This document shows positions 6,599 to 14,703 of a stretch of 19,440 nt of DNA, piece by piece. The notes below the pieces were generated by a model. The model searched no databases. It had not been told where the DNA came from and saw only the letters and a program-made list of their open reading frames with translations. A program made the translations under genes and the position numbers. Numbering within the stretch: position 1 is the stretch's first letter; each line of letters begins with the position of its first letter. Source of the DNA: an uncultured Bacteroides sp. (GTDB lineage: Bacteria > Bacteroidota > Bacteroidia > Bacteroidales > Bacteroidaceae); assembly GCF_949298305.1 (NCBI RefSeq), contig NZ_CASFWU010000053.1, positions 1 through 19,440 on the forward strand, given 5' to 3'.

Positions 6599-8875
6599 TT
6601 ATTCATAAACATACTCCACAGCCGACTTCTTGAAGCGCACCAGGCGGGTGTTGTTGGCACCGGCTCCGTTGTGCTCCAGGCTGGCGTTGCTGCCCCTCAC
6701 CAGCCATCCGGTCGTATTGGGATTGTAGCAGGCCATCAGCAGCCAGTTGGCATTGACGCCCGTGGCTCCCCACTGGCAACCTACGCCATAGAACGTCAGG
6801 GGCTCGTCGCCCTTGCCCTTGACACTGCGCACCGAGAACGACCACAGCTCGCCAAGGGCATAGCCGTCCAACTCCATTCCCCCGCGCTTCTCCAGGATAA
6901 TCTCACAACGGTCAGCCTCTCCGCCCACTTGGGGGTTGAATCCTGTCCAAGAGGTGGGAATGACAAAACCGGAAAGAATCTGCCGGTAGTCATCAAAGCT
7001 GGGCATCTCATAACCGTCAGGGGCCAGTGCATGGGAGTCTTGATGGTTGATGTGGTTGGACTCACTGTTGCGCCATCCGTCCAGTACCAGCATCCCGTCG
7101 CGGTTCACAGCCTTCAGCGCCACGCCGTCGCTCCCCTCGTAGGCGGCATTCCACAGGCGCAGATAGTCGGCCTGCGAGCAGGTGTTCAGATAGTTCTGCA
7201 CGGTCTGTCCGGCCAGGCGTGCGGGGTCGTCGGCACACAGGATTTGGTCGTCGAAGTTACGCGAATTGCCGATGGCGTTGTAACGGCACCACCACACCCC
7301 GTTGAGCTGTGTCACCGGCAGGCCGTAGTTGCGACGCGCCACGGTGTAGGTTTCCATCCGCTGCCCGTCACTCTTGCGGCTTACCAGCAGCCGGGCCTCC
7401 TGTTTGCGCCCGTCGGCTTTCGGGTCGTTGGGCTTCCAGCCTCCCACCACACGATAGGTGTTTGCCTCGTCTGCCACCTTTTCCACCTTGACCCACGGGT
7501 CTTCGTTCTCGAACTCAGCCAGCAGCTCCATGCCTTCGGGCAGGATGAAGCGGCCCAGTTCATTGTCCACGTAGCGGCCGAAGTCGCACGCATAGCTGGT
7601 CCGGTCAAACGTGAAACCCTCTGTACGTATCGGATTCTCTTGTACGCGAAGGGTAATGCAGTCCTCTTCATAGACCTCCTTCAGCCCCTTGCGGCGGAAG
7701 TAGAGCCTGCATTCTTCTTCGGGATAACCCGGCGGCAGCAACGGTTTGTGCACAGTAAAGGAAGTCACTCCGTCAAACATGCCCGATGAGGTGATGGGGC
7801 TGACCGTAATGCCGGGCGCCTGTGAAGAGGCAAATTCCAGTTCGTCATTACAGTCCAAAGCCAATGTAAAGTCCAATGCCCGGGCCGGCAATATGAGTGT
7901 ACTACCCGTTGCGTCCGTCTGCGCCCCCTCCGGCAGTGGCGTCAGGGTTGTGTTGACAGTAATGGCACCATCCCAATCGGGGCGCAGTGTCACTTCTTCC
8001 TCCTGCCATTCTTCCACCTTCAGCTCAAACGGCTTCGACGGCGTAGCGGCCTTGCTCACGGTCAGTGCATAGATGGTGTTGCGCTTCAGCGAAGCAGGCA
8101 GTTCGGCTTCTTCCGTATATGTCTGTCCGCCGGAAACGATTTCCACTTCCGCTTTCAGTTGCGGACGCGACTGGGCAAAGAGGTAGGCCACTCCCTGCGT
8201 ATCGGCCGTAAGAGGCTGTGGAAATGCTGTGTACAGGTCTTTCAGAACGGCTTCTGCGGGAGCATCGTCTCCTTGGGAAGCAAACAGATAGGCGTCCTGT
8301 ACCGCGTCTTTCAGCGCCAGGCTCTTCACTGCCACGTCTTCGCCTGCCTCCAGACGTAAGTCCAGGCGGGCCACACCGCGTTCAAGGTCAAGAGACACCT
8401 CGGACGCAGTTTCTCCGGAAATGTCCACCTTTCCGCTGAAGAAACGGAGCGCCCCTTCACTGCCGGCCGCCAGTGTGGTCTTCAGCCATTCGGCTTCGGT
8501 AGTGCCCTGCCGCTTCAGTTCTTCCAAATCAACAGCGGCCGCCGTATTGGCCAGCATATAGAGTGTACCGGCGGCTCCGTCCAACGGCAGGCTGTAGCTG
8601 TCTGCCGAAGCATCCAGCCCGGTATAGACCCGCGTGAGAAGTCCATCTTCAAATAGGCAAGCCTGCATGTCGCGGAATTCATTCTCGCCCTCGGGCAGGG
8701 GTTGGCCTCCCCCATTAGCATAGGCGGCTACGTTTATCTTGATTACCGTCTGGTCCTTGGGTAACGGTTGCGGAGTGTCCTCTTTCTCTGAACAAGAGAT
8801 GCAGAGCAGACAGGAAAACAGCAGACAGCAAAGTCCGCCATATATTGTTCCAGTTATCAACTTCTTCATATTCAT
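6599..8875 (-). CDS. FimB/Mfa2-like lipoprotein with FISUMP-like C-terminal domain (paralogue 2)
   Basis: 758 aa from ATG 8875 (MNMKKLITGT); ATG 8869 or 8893 are possible alternatives. A lipobox ends at Cys28 (CISC), then SEKEDT, fitting an outer-membrane lipoprotein. Residues about 35-300 resemble fimbrillin-type beta-sandwich subunits: VSLDLERGVARLDLRLEAG and the later LKRNTIYALTV are the usual Mfa2/FimB landmarks. A beta-rich linker follows (about 300-420). From about 420 to the end it is clearly homologous to the upstream gene product: FDRTSYACDFGRYVD, GGWKPNDPKADGRKQEARL, LNGVWWCRYNAIGN, ALAPDGYEMPSFDDY and a terminal EYVYE. The APDGY-P-DDY and Trp-rich pattern recalls the Fibrobacter major paralogous (FISUMP) domain, often found on surface adhesins; that link is inference. 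It is the last gene of the operon, and its start region overlaps or abuts the previous stop. Likely role: surface adhesin or fimbrial tip/anchor subunit. Confidence 0.7.
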   Translation of the reverse strand: MNMKKLITGTIYGGLCCLLFSCLLCISCSEKEDTPQPLPKDQTVIKINVAAYANGGGQPLPEGENEFRDMQACLFEDGLLTRVYTGLDASADSYSLPLDGAAGTLYMLANTAAAVDLEELKRQGTTEAEWLKTTLAAGSEGALRFFSGKVDISGETASEVSLDLERGVARLDLRLEAGEDVAVKSLALKDAVQDAYLFASQGDDAPAEAVLKDLYTAFPQPLTADTQGVAYLFAQSRPQLKAEVEIVSGGQTYTEEAELPASLKRNTIYALTVSKAATPSKPFELKVEEWQEEEVTLRPDWDGAITVNTTLTPLPEGAQTDATGSTLILPARALDFTLALDCNDELEFASSQAPGITVSPITSSGMFDGVTSFTVHKPLLPPGYPEEECRLYFRRKGLKEVYEEDCITLRVQENPIRTEGFTFDRTSYACDFGRYVDNELGRFILPEGMELLAEFENEDPWVKVEKVADEANTYRVVGGWKPNDPKADGRKQEARLLVSRKSDGQRMETYTVARRNYGLPVTQLNGVWWCRYNAIGNSRNFDDQILCADDPARLAGQTVQNYLNTCSQADYLRLWNAAYEGSDGVALKAVNRDGMLVLDGWRNSESNHINHQDSHALAPDGYEMPSFDDYRQILSGFVIPTSWTGFNPQVGGEADRCEIILEKRGGMELDGYALGELWSFSVRSVKGKGDEPLTFYGVGCQWGATGVNANWLLMACYNPNTTGWLVRGSNASLEHNGAGANNTRLVRFKKSAVEYVYE

Positions 8876-8885
8876 ACCTAATTTA

Positions 8886-11126
8886 CTATTCATATACATA
8901 TTCTACCGGAGTCTTGACACAGCGTACGGTACGGGTTTTTACCGCGTTTTGGGCGGAATATTTCATCCAGTTTCCGCTTCCGTTGCTTTGAGGATAGCCT
9001 TCCATCATCCAGGAACTGCCGGCATTGCCGTACGTGGCCAACAAAATGGCCGTTTTCGCGATTTTTCCCTCGTCCCATTGATGGCCTAATCCACAGAGTG
9101 TCCAGTGGCTGCCTTCGTATTCGAAATCATAGAAAATGACGGGGCCATAGTCTGCTCCGGCAGCTGTCAGGTTACGCTCCACGACCCGGAAATTGAGCCG
9201 TTGCCCCAAATTATTGTTGAATGCTCCGGGATTATAGTAAGCCAGATTGCTGTTGTTGTCCCAGGCAAAGAACCTGAAGTCATCATAATCAGGGATGCAA
9301 TAGCCGTCGGGGGCCATTGCCGCAGGTTCCAGAGTGCCAAAATTATCCGCAGTGCTCCGATAGCCCTCGTAAGAGAAAGATTCTCCGTCATGCATCAGCT
9401 TCAGACCTTCGGGATTGCCTGCCTGATACTGGTCTCCCAATACTTCCAGCAGTTCCGCGTCGCTACAGGACAGCAGATAGTCCAAGACATCGGCATCGCT
9501 GTCCGCAGGATCATCCTTCGGCAAAATCTGGTCGGCAAAATCCTTCACGTTGCCTCGCAAATTATACTTACACCACCAGGTACCGTTTATCCGGACTACA
9601 GGCAGCCCCCAGTTCCGCCGTCTGATGATATATTGTTCCCGATTACCACCGTCGCTGTCGGTCACGACCAGCCGTGCCTCCTGTATACGTCCGTCGGCCT
9701 CGGGGTCATTGGGCCTCCACCCGGCCAGGATACGGTATGTTTCATCTGCCCCGCCGTCGGCCAGCTTCAGCCAAGGAGCCTCGCCGGCATCGGTCTCCAC
9801 ACTGACGGTTTTGCCCGCAGGCAAGGTCAGCACGCCCAGACAACCGTCAATGTAGCGGCCATAGTCGCATACGGCATTGCGGTCAAAGGTCAGGCTGCCC
9901 GTCAGGCCGATGGGACTGGGAGCAAAGACCAGTACCACTCGCCCCGTACGGACATCCTCCAGATAGGTATCCAGGTAGATGTAGCCCCTACGGCTGCCCG
10001 GCATCTTCAGACTGCTGCTGATGTCTACCTCGGCCACTTGCTGCAGGGTACGGGTCAGACTGCGGCTGCTCAGAGTCACTCCGTCCACTTCGCCGACAAC
10101 GGAAAGGCGTGCCCCCAATTCGGCCTTCAAGACCAGCTGCAAGGTACTTTCCTGATAAGGCACGAAGACCGTGTCGCCCTGGGCGTTCACCGTCACACCC
10201 TCGGACAGCCGGGAAGCATCCCGGTCCACCAGTCCCTTCAGTGCCGGCTCCACACCAGCCTCTGTGCCGTTTTCCCATTCTCCTTCCACAGCCTCCAGAC
10301 GAAGAGCTGCTCCGTTGCCGTAAACCTTCAACGTGCAGACTGTGTTGCGCCGTAGAGGCGGCAGAGAAACATTCAGCCGATGCCAGCCCCCATCGGAAGT
10401 AGTCACAACCAGTTCAGCCTGCGACGTCCTACCCTCCTGCGGAGAGACGTAGCAAAGGAAACGGCTGCCTGTCAGCGGGCTGTCGGTATAGTCCTGCTCA
10501 ACGGTCGTAGTTGTAGCATCGGCCGGCACTCCTTCTTGTTCGTTCACATATCCGGAGGCCGCCAGTCCGCCGATGCGCAAGTGGTGGACACTGACACCCT
10601 CTATGGGCAGACAAAGGTCGATACGGGCTACGCTGCGCTTCAGGCTGACGGAGGCGTTCTCCTTATCCAATTCCAGTCCTCCCGTCATAGTGATGCCTGC
10701 GGCCGTCAATTCAGAAGCCGTAGCGGTAAGACGCATGAACTCGTCCTGCGTAGTTTTCCCCGGAACCGGAGCATCATTCTGCAACGATGCAGGCGTGTTG
10801 GCCACAAAGCGCAGCGTCCCTGTCATGCGGGCAGGAGTCAAAGTGAGAGTGCCATCGGCAGCGAGGGTCAGGGGGCCAAAGCACTCCTGCAGCATGCCGT
10901 TCTCAAAACGGTAGGCTACCACCTTCTCCATGCGGTCTTCTCCCTCTTCCGTTCCTCCCTGAAGCAGTTCGTCGGCCAACAGGCGGACAGTCAGCTTTCC
11001 CGCATCCTCTGGCAAAAGGCCGGAGTCCTCAGAGGTGCATGAGGCAGCCAACAGCAGGCAACACACGGCAACAGTCAATCTCATCATTCTCATCAACTTT
11101 GTTTTAAGCAGGTTATCTTTGTTCAT
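8886..11126 (-). CDS. FimB/Mfa2-like lipoprotein with FISUMP-like C-terminal domain (paralogue 1)
   Basis: 746 aa. The ATG at 11126 overlaps the upstream TGA as ATGA, which supports this start over the internal MRMMR start. The signal peptide ends in a lipobox at Cys30 (AASC), followed by TSEDSG. Residues about 40-290 resemble a fimbrillin-type subunit (VSLKRSVARIDLCLPIEG; LRRNTVCTLKVYG; then GEWENG). About 290-420 is a beta-rich region. The C-terminal about 330 residues align with the next gene: FDRNAVCDYGRYIDG, GWRPNDPEADGRIQEARLVV, WGLPVVRINGTWWCKYN, MAPDGYCIPDYDDF, a GLGHQWDEG segment and EYVYE at the end. The N-terminal halves are much less alike, so the pair seems to have kept the C-terminal module while changing the part nearest the anchor. 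A paired adhesin or pilus-tip role is inferred; no partner FimA-type major subunit is in the window. Confidence 0.7.
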   Translation of the reverse strand: MNKDNLLKTKLMRMMRLTVAVCCLLLAASCTSEDSGLLPEDAGKLTVRLLADELLQGGTEEGEDRMEKVVAYRFENGMLQECFGPLTLAADGTLTLTPARMTGTLRFVANTPASLQNDAPVPGKTTQDEFMRLTATASELTAAGITMTGGLELDKENASVSLKRSVARIDLCLPIEGVSVHHLRIGGLAASGYVNEQEGVPADATTTTVEQDYTDSPLTGSRFLCYVSPQEGRTSQAELVVTTSDGGWHRLNVSLPPLRRNTVCTLKVYGNGAALRLEAVEGEWENGTEAGVEPALKGLVDRDASRLSEGVTVNAQGDTVFVPYQESTLQLVLKAELGARLSVVGEVDGVTLSSRSLTRTLQQVAEVDISSSLKMPGSRRGYIYLDTYLEDVRTGRVVLVFAPSPIGLTGSLTFDRNAVCDYGRYIDGCLGVLTLPAGKTVSVETDAGEAPWLKLADGGADETYRILAGWRPNDPEADGRIQEARLVVTDSDGGNREQYIIRRRNWGLPVVRINGTWWCKYNLRGNVKDFADQILPKDDPADSDADVLDYLLSCSDAELLEVLGDQYQAGNPEGLKLMHDGESFSYEGYRSTADNFGTLEPAAMAPDGYCIPDYDDFRFFAWDNNSNLAYYNPGAFNNNLGQRLNFRVVERNLTAAGADYGPVIFYDFEYEGSHWTLCGLGHQWDEGKIAKTAILLATYGNAGSSWMMEGYPQSNGSGNWMKYSAQNAVKTRTVRCVKTPVEYVYE

Positions 11127-12955
11127 TGGTATCTGTTTGGATTGGTTTTACTATTCAAATATTCGGGCGAGTCAATGGGCAGATTACCGATGTTCTGCAC
11201 ATAGAAATTATTCATCAGTTCCTCGGCCCAAGGACCATAAGTAAACGAGCTGCTGTGGCCGTAGCCCATCACATGACCCAGCTCATGAAACATGATGCTG
11301 CACGAGTAAGCGTTCCAATAATGTTCGAACCAGGCCTGTTGATAGGCGCCAAAGGTAGAGCCTCCACCCAGGCCCACTACACCGTTGCCCGGATAGACCA
11401 ATCCTACCTGCAAGGTACGACGCTGTCTCATCTGGGCCAGCACCTGCTCGACACGAATGGGGTTCTTCTGGTCATCGTACAGTTTGTCTGCGTTCTCACG
11501 CAAAATTTGCTCGTGTTCGGGCATATCCACCATATAAGTGAAATTAAGAAACAGTGCCACCGATTCACGACAATGAACGGGTCGGATACCCATCCAGTTG
11601 CCCACAGGCCCGCCATCCTCACGTTCGGGGTCTCCTCCATACAGTCCCCAACGGATAGTCCAGCCATGTTCTATCCCCTGCAGACGGGCCCAATAGGGAT
11701 CGGTTGTCTCTACACGAAAGTCTGCATCGGCCAAATCCGTCGGTTCGAGCGGACCGGCCTCAACCAGACGACCGGATTCCGTAGAACAAACAGCCGAACG
11801 TTCCATCAAAGGCATAGTCTCGTAAAAGTCGGCAAATCCCGGAATCGTATCGAAATAAGCCAACTCGAAATATTCGTCGGACACGGCCGGAATACGTGCC
11901 TTCACCAACACCCGTCCCAATCCCCGGGGCGAATAGAAACGGGCATGCAGCTGTCCGTCGTCCGTCAGTTCCAGCTGCAAGGGCTGTGCGGTGTCAAATT
12001 GACGCTGTTGGGAATCTGTATATACCTCTTTCGGTTCGTCATCCTGCAAGATAAGCTTGTGATTACCATTCAAGTAGGCCGCACGACTGACAAACATCAA
12101 AGCCGAGCGATCTTCGGGGTGTTCCACCTGTGTCTCTGCCTTATGTATGTGGTTAGCCTCGGTATGTTCCAAGCCAAAGGAATAAGTCTGCCGGGTCTGA
12201 GTTCCCCGCCAGTCGCGAGTGAACAGTTCCACCTCCCCTGCAAGCGAAGAACCCTCAGCCGTAGGCAAAAAGCACAGCGATGTTCCCTCTGCCAGTTCCA
12301 ATTCCAACGTGCCTCCCGTATCTGTTCCTCCGGGAATACCATCGGCCGACACCGTAGTACAGAAACGTGTATCCGAAAGACTGACACGCTGGCGTGTCAC
12401 CGCCCACCTTACATTGGGATTGCGGTAATCGAAACTGAAGTCCAGCCGACTGACCAGACGTCTCAGCTCGACTTTGCCCTCCACATCCGTCACTTCCCGA
12501 CCATCCTCGATACTCACACTGAACGGCTTCTGCGCATAGTAATATTCGGCCGACAGTGGACGACGCAAGTCTGTCGGGAAACTCAACCACGTATCCCCAA
12601 TTTGCATGGGCGTGTTTATCTCAGCTCCGTCAGCAGCAGCGTTCCCCCTGACAGCCAACACCAGCAGGCGGTAATCACCCTCATGGAGGCCCTCCACTCG
12701 AATTTCACACGAAGTTGTGTCATAGCGGCCTTTGGCGTCTAGCACACGGCATCCGTCCACGTCTACAATACAAAACTCCAGACGGTCATATCCGGCAGAC
12801 ACACGACTGCCGGAAGTCTCGCCCTCATAACCCACCTCGCAAAGGCTGAATACACCGCCCTGACTTGCAGGCGACTGCATGTCCTGCCACTCGTCACGGC
12901 TACAGGCCGTCAGCAACAGGACACATAACATAGTAAGTAAAGGAAATTTCTTCAT
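11123..12955 (-). CDS. Lipoprotein with Mfa2/FimB-like N-terminus and C-terminal metzincin protease motif
   Basis: 610 aa from ATG 12955 (MKKFPLLTML); ATG 12973 is an alternative, while the GTG at 12988 is unlikely. The lipobox ends at Cys18 (LTAC), then SRDEW. The N-terminal half (about 25-280) has fimbrillin-like features: beta-strand spacing, VELRRLVSRLDFSFDY and an HTEANHIHKAE strand near its end. The C-terminal third carries HELGHVMGYGH at residues 557-567, the full HExxHxxGxxH zinc site of metzincins with Glu558 as the general base. The residue after the third His is Ser, as in matrixins, and Met581 in EELMNN could be the Met-turn, though it is close. I infer a zinc-dependent surface endopeptidase. 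It is the first gene of a three-gene operon: its TGA overlaps the next ATG, so the protease and the two FimB/FISUMP-like proteins are translationally coupled. The protease could process these partners or host proteins. Catalysis is unproven. Confidence 0.7.
   Translation of the reverse strand: MKKFPLLTMLCVLLLTACSRDEWQDMQSPASQGGVFSLCEVGYEGETSGSRVSAGYDRLEFCIVDVDGCRVLDAKGRYDTTSCEIRVEGLHEGDYRLLVLAVRGNAAADGAEINTPMQIGDTWLSFPTDLRRPLSAEYYYAQKPFSVSIEDGREVTDVEGKVELRRLVSRLDFSFDYRNPNVRWAVTRQRVSLSDTRFCTTVSADGIPGGTDTGGTLELELAEGTSLCFLPTAEGSSLAGEVELFTRDWRGTQTRQTYSFGLEHTEANHIHKAETQVEHPEDRSALMFVSRAAYLNGNHKLILQDDEPKEVYTDSQQRQFDTAQPLQLELTDDGQLHARFYSPRGLGRVLVKARIPAVSDEYFELAYFDTIPGFADFYETMPLMERSAVCSTESGRLVEAGPLEPTDLADADFRVETTDPYWARLQGIEHGWTIRWGLYGGDPEREDGGPVGNWMGIRPVHCRESVALFLNFTYMVDMPEHEQILRENADKLYDDQKNPIRVEQVLAQMRQRRTLQVGLVYPGNGVVGLGGGSTFGAYQQAWFEHYWNAYSCSIMFHELGHVMGYGHSSSFTYGPWAEELMNNFYVQNIGNLPIDSPEYLNSKTNPNRYQ
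11255..11287 (-). other. Metzincin zinc-binding site codons
   Basis: These 33 bases encode HELGHVMGYGH on the minus strand. The three histidines and the catalytic Glu are all present with exact metzincin spacing, so the site looks intact. Confidence 0.85.
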
Positions 12956-13304
12956 TTCTGTTTGTTTGTTCATTTTACAATTACACACACTCTTTCACTT
13001 CCACAGAGAGGAAGGATGCAGAAGAGAATCAACGACATAAATCAAACGTAAAACAGTAATATACTGACACATAAGACTGAGCCGTCTAAATTGAGGGCGC
13101 AAATATACGATATAGGAACGAGATGAAAAAGAAAGAAAATGTTAAAGATAATGGAATAGAACGGTAAGAGGTTAAGTATGAGCGGGTAGGTATAAGAAAA
13201 CATACACAAGAATTTATTCTGGCGCAAATGGCGGAAATACGCCTTTCCTTTTTTACAAAACTCCGTTTCGCCAAAAACAACAGCTTCTCCTATCCGGCAC
13301 CCAA
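12956..13304. other. Gene-free stretch upstream of the lipoprotein operon
   Basis: 349 bp between the operon start and the LolE-like permease stop. It holds the operon's putative promoter at 13100-13107. I see no convincing terminator after the permease gene and no real gene; the short minus-strand frames are Phe/Ser-rich and low in complexity. Confidence 0.5.
13100..13107 (-). promoter_or_regulatory. Bacteroides -7 motif for the three-gene lipoprotein operon
   Basis: Minus strand TATATTTG, an exact TAnnTTTG match, giving a leader of about 140 nt before ATG 12955. About 20 bp further upstream the minus strand reads TTTTTC, only a partial -33 box. The long leader leaves room for post-transcriptional control. 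Confidence 0.4.
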
Positions 13305-14549
13305 TTACTCATACCTCATAGAACTGGCAGGACGAATACGGGTAATCAAAAGCGAAGGTCCCAGAAGCATAAGAAGTGAGGCAAGAAGTGTGCCGACATT
13401 GAGCAGAAGAAACAACCAGAAATTGAAGGATACGGGCACAGTATCCATATAATAGGTGGCGGGATCGAGACGGAAGAACCCGGTATAACGCTGGACAAAA
13501 TAGAAGGCTAGTCCCAACAAGTTACCCCACAACATCCCCTTGCCGATAAGAAAAACGGAAAACCAGAGAAAGAGGCTACGGATGGTACGGTTGGGAGCAC
13601 CCAGCGACTTGAGAATACCTATCATGGATGTACGCTCAATGATAATAATGAGCAAGCCGGAAATCATAGTAAAACCCGCAACACCCACCATCAGCACAAG
13701 AATGACCCAAATGTTGACATCAAGAATATCCAGCCAGGCAAAAATCTGGGGATAAAGCTGTTCGACATTGCGTACACAATATTCGGCTCCGTAAGAATCG
13801 GTGTAACCCGACAGTGCATCGGCCAAAGTATAGGTAACCTCATCCAAGCGAGCATAGTCGCTCAAAGTTATCTCTACACCGCTCGCCTGTCCAGTCTGCC
13901 AACGATTGAGCCGATTGACCAAACCGAGGTCTGTCAAGAGAAACAGATTATCGAATTCAGAAAAATTAGTCTGATAAATACCCGCTACAATGAGACGTCG
14001 GGCGCGTATGTCGTCCTGTATATAATAGGTGTCTATCTTGTCGCCCAATTTGAGCTTCAGCCTGGAAGCCAGAGAACGGGAAATAAGAACACGGTTGGTA
14101 GAAGAAGAATCGCTGAACTGCGGACATTCACCCTCAACCAGATGCCGACGGAAGAAGGCCGGATCGTATTCCGGCCCCACACCCTTAAGCACCATACCCT
14201 GGAAGGCGTCCGCTGTCTTAATCATGCCGGGTTTTGTAGAATAGCGTTGCACATGAGCCACATAAGGGAAGGCGCCTAGAGCATCGAGCAAACTGTCTGT
14301 AGCCAACACTGGATAAGTTTCATAGGAACGAACGGCATCCAGATTGCTCACCTGAATGTGAGAACCAAATCCCACTATCTTGTCGCGTATCTGACTCTTG
14401 AAACCCACAATAACAGACACAGCCACAATCATTACAGCCAAACCGATAGCTATACCAATCATGGCTATCAGCACAGCTGGACGAGAGACCTGACGGCCGG
14501 AGTCGGAACCGGAGTAGATACGGCGGGCAAGAAAAAGAGATAAGTTCAT
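13305..14549 (-). CDS. FtsX/LolC-LolE-type ABC transporter permease
   Basis: 414 aa, the normal length for a lipoprotein-releasing permease subunit. It starts MNLSLFLARRIYSG, with one membrane helix at about 26-50, then a large extracytoplasmic domain of about 220 residues (MacB/LolE periplasmic-core type, with LISRSLASRLKLKLGDKI). Three helices follow at about 279-305, 325-352 and 372-400. After the second helix comes RTSMIGILKSLGAPNRTIRSLF, the cytoplasmic coupling helix typical of this family. Such proteins pull lipoproteins from the inner membrane for delivery to the outer membrane, with a LolD-type ATPase encoded elsewhere. The many lipoproteins in this window would need this pathway. 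It lies 154 bp after the aminotransferase gene on the same strand, with an inverted repeat between. Assignment to LolC versus LolE is not possible. Confidence 0.85.
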   Translation of the reverse strand: MNLSLFLARRIYSGSDSGRQVSRPAVLIAMIGIAIGLAVMIVAVSVIVGFKSQIRDKIVGFGSHIQVSNLDAVRSYETYPVLATDSLLDALGAFPYVAHVQRYSTKPGMIKTADAFQGMVLKGVGPEYDPAFFRRHLVEGECPQFSDSSSTNRVLISRSLASRLKLKLGDKIDTYYIQDDIRARRLIVAGIYQTNFSEFDNLFLLTDLGLVNRLNRWQTGQASGVEITLSDYARLDEVTYTLADALSGYTDSYGAEYCVRNVEQLYPQIFAWLDILDVNIWVILVLMVGVAGFTMISGLLIIIIERTSMIGILKSLGAPNRTIRSLFLWFSVFLIGKGMLWGNLLGLAFYFVQRYTGFFRLDPATYYMDTVPVSFNFWLFLLLNVGTLLASLLMLLGPSLLITRIRPASSMRYE

Positions 14550-14576
14550 TGTGCTATATGGAATTCATTGTTCGGA

Positions 14577-14679
14577 CGCGGATGAAGCGGATGAGACGGA
14601 TTTATTCTTCTTCACAGTGGAACCAGTCATTCACCTCAGAGTCACCCAGAAGGAAACAGGAGAATCCGCATCATCCGCG
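14577..14679. repeat. Inverted repeat between aminotransferase and permease genes
   Basis: The 16-base arm at 14577-14592 (CGCGGATGAAGCGGAT) pairs with 14664-14679 with one mismatch. The left arm continues into further copies of the GCGGATGA-like unit (CGGATGA, ACGGAT). The loop is 71 bases. It has the look of a Bacteroides dispersed intergenic repeat; no strong U-tract follows it on the minus strand. Confidence 0.6.
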
Positions 14680-14703
14680 GCAGAAAGACATACACCCCGA
14701 GAA

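Noticed and set aside
6261..6608. A possible 115-residue plus-strand protein through the 21-bp repeats
   Set aside because: It runs through a terminator and a tandem repeat, lacks a credible start and has no recognisable fold.
9105..10355. A 416-residue plus-strand open frame, and similar ones at 6671-7789 and 10380-11042
   Set aside because: All are antisense to the FimB/FISUMP-like genes, with low-complexity, domain-free translations.
11126..12742. A 538-residue open frame on the plus strand
   Set aside because: It lies opposite the metzincin lipoprotein gene, has no recognisable domain, and arises from the codon bias of that gene. The minus strand has the signal peptide, zinc motif and operon coupling.
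13042..13280. Short minus-strand frames upstream of the lipoprotein operon
   Set aside because: Phe/Ser-rich translations of AT-rich promoter DNA with no start signal or homology.
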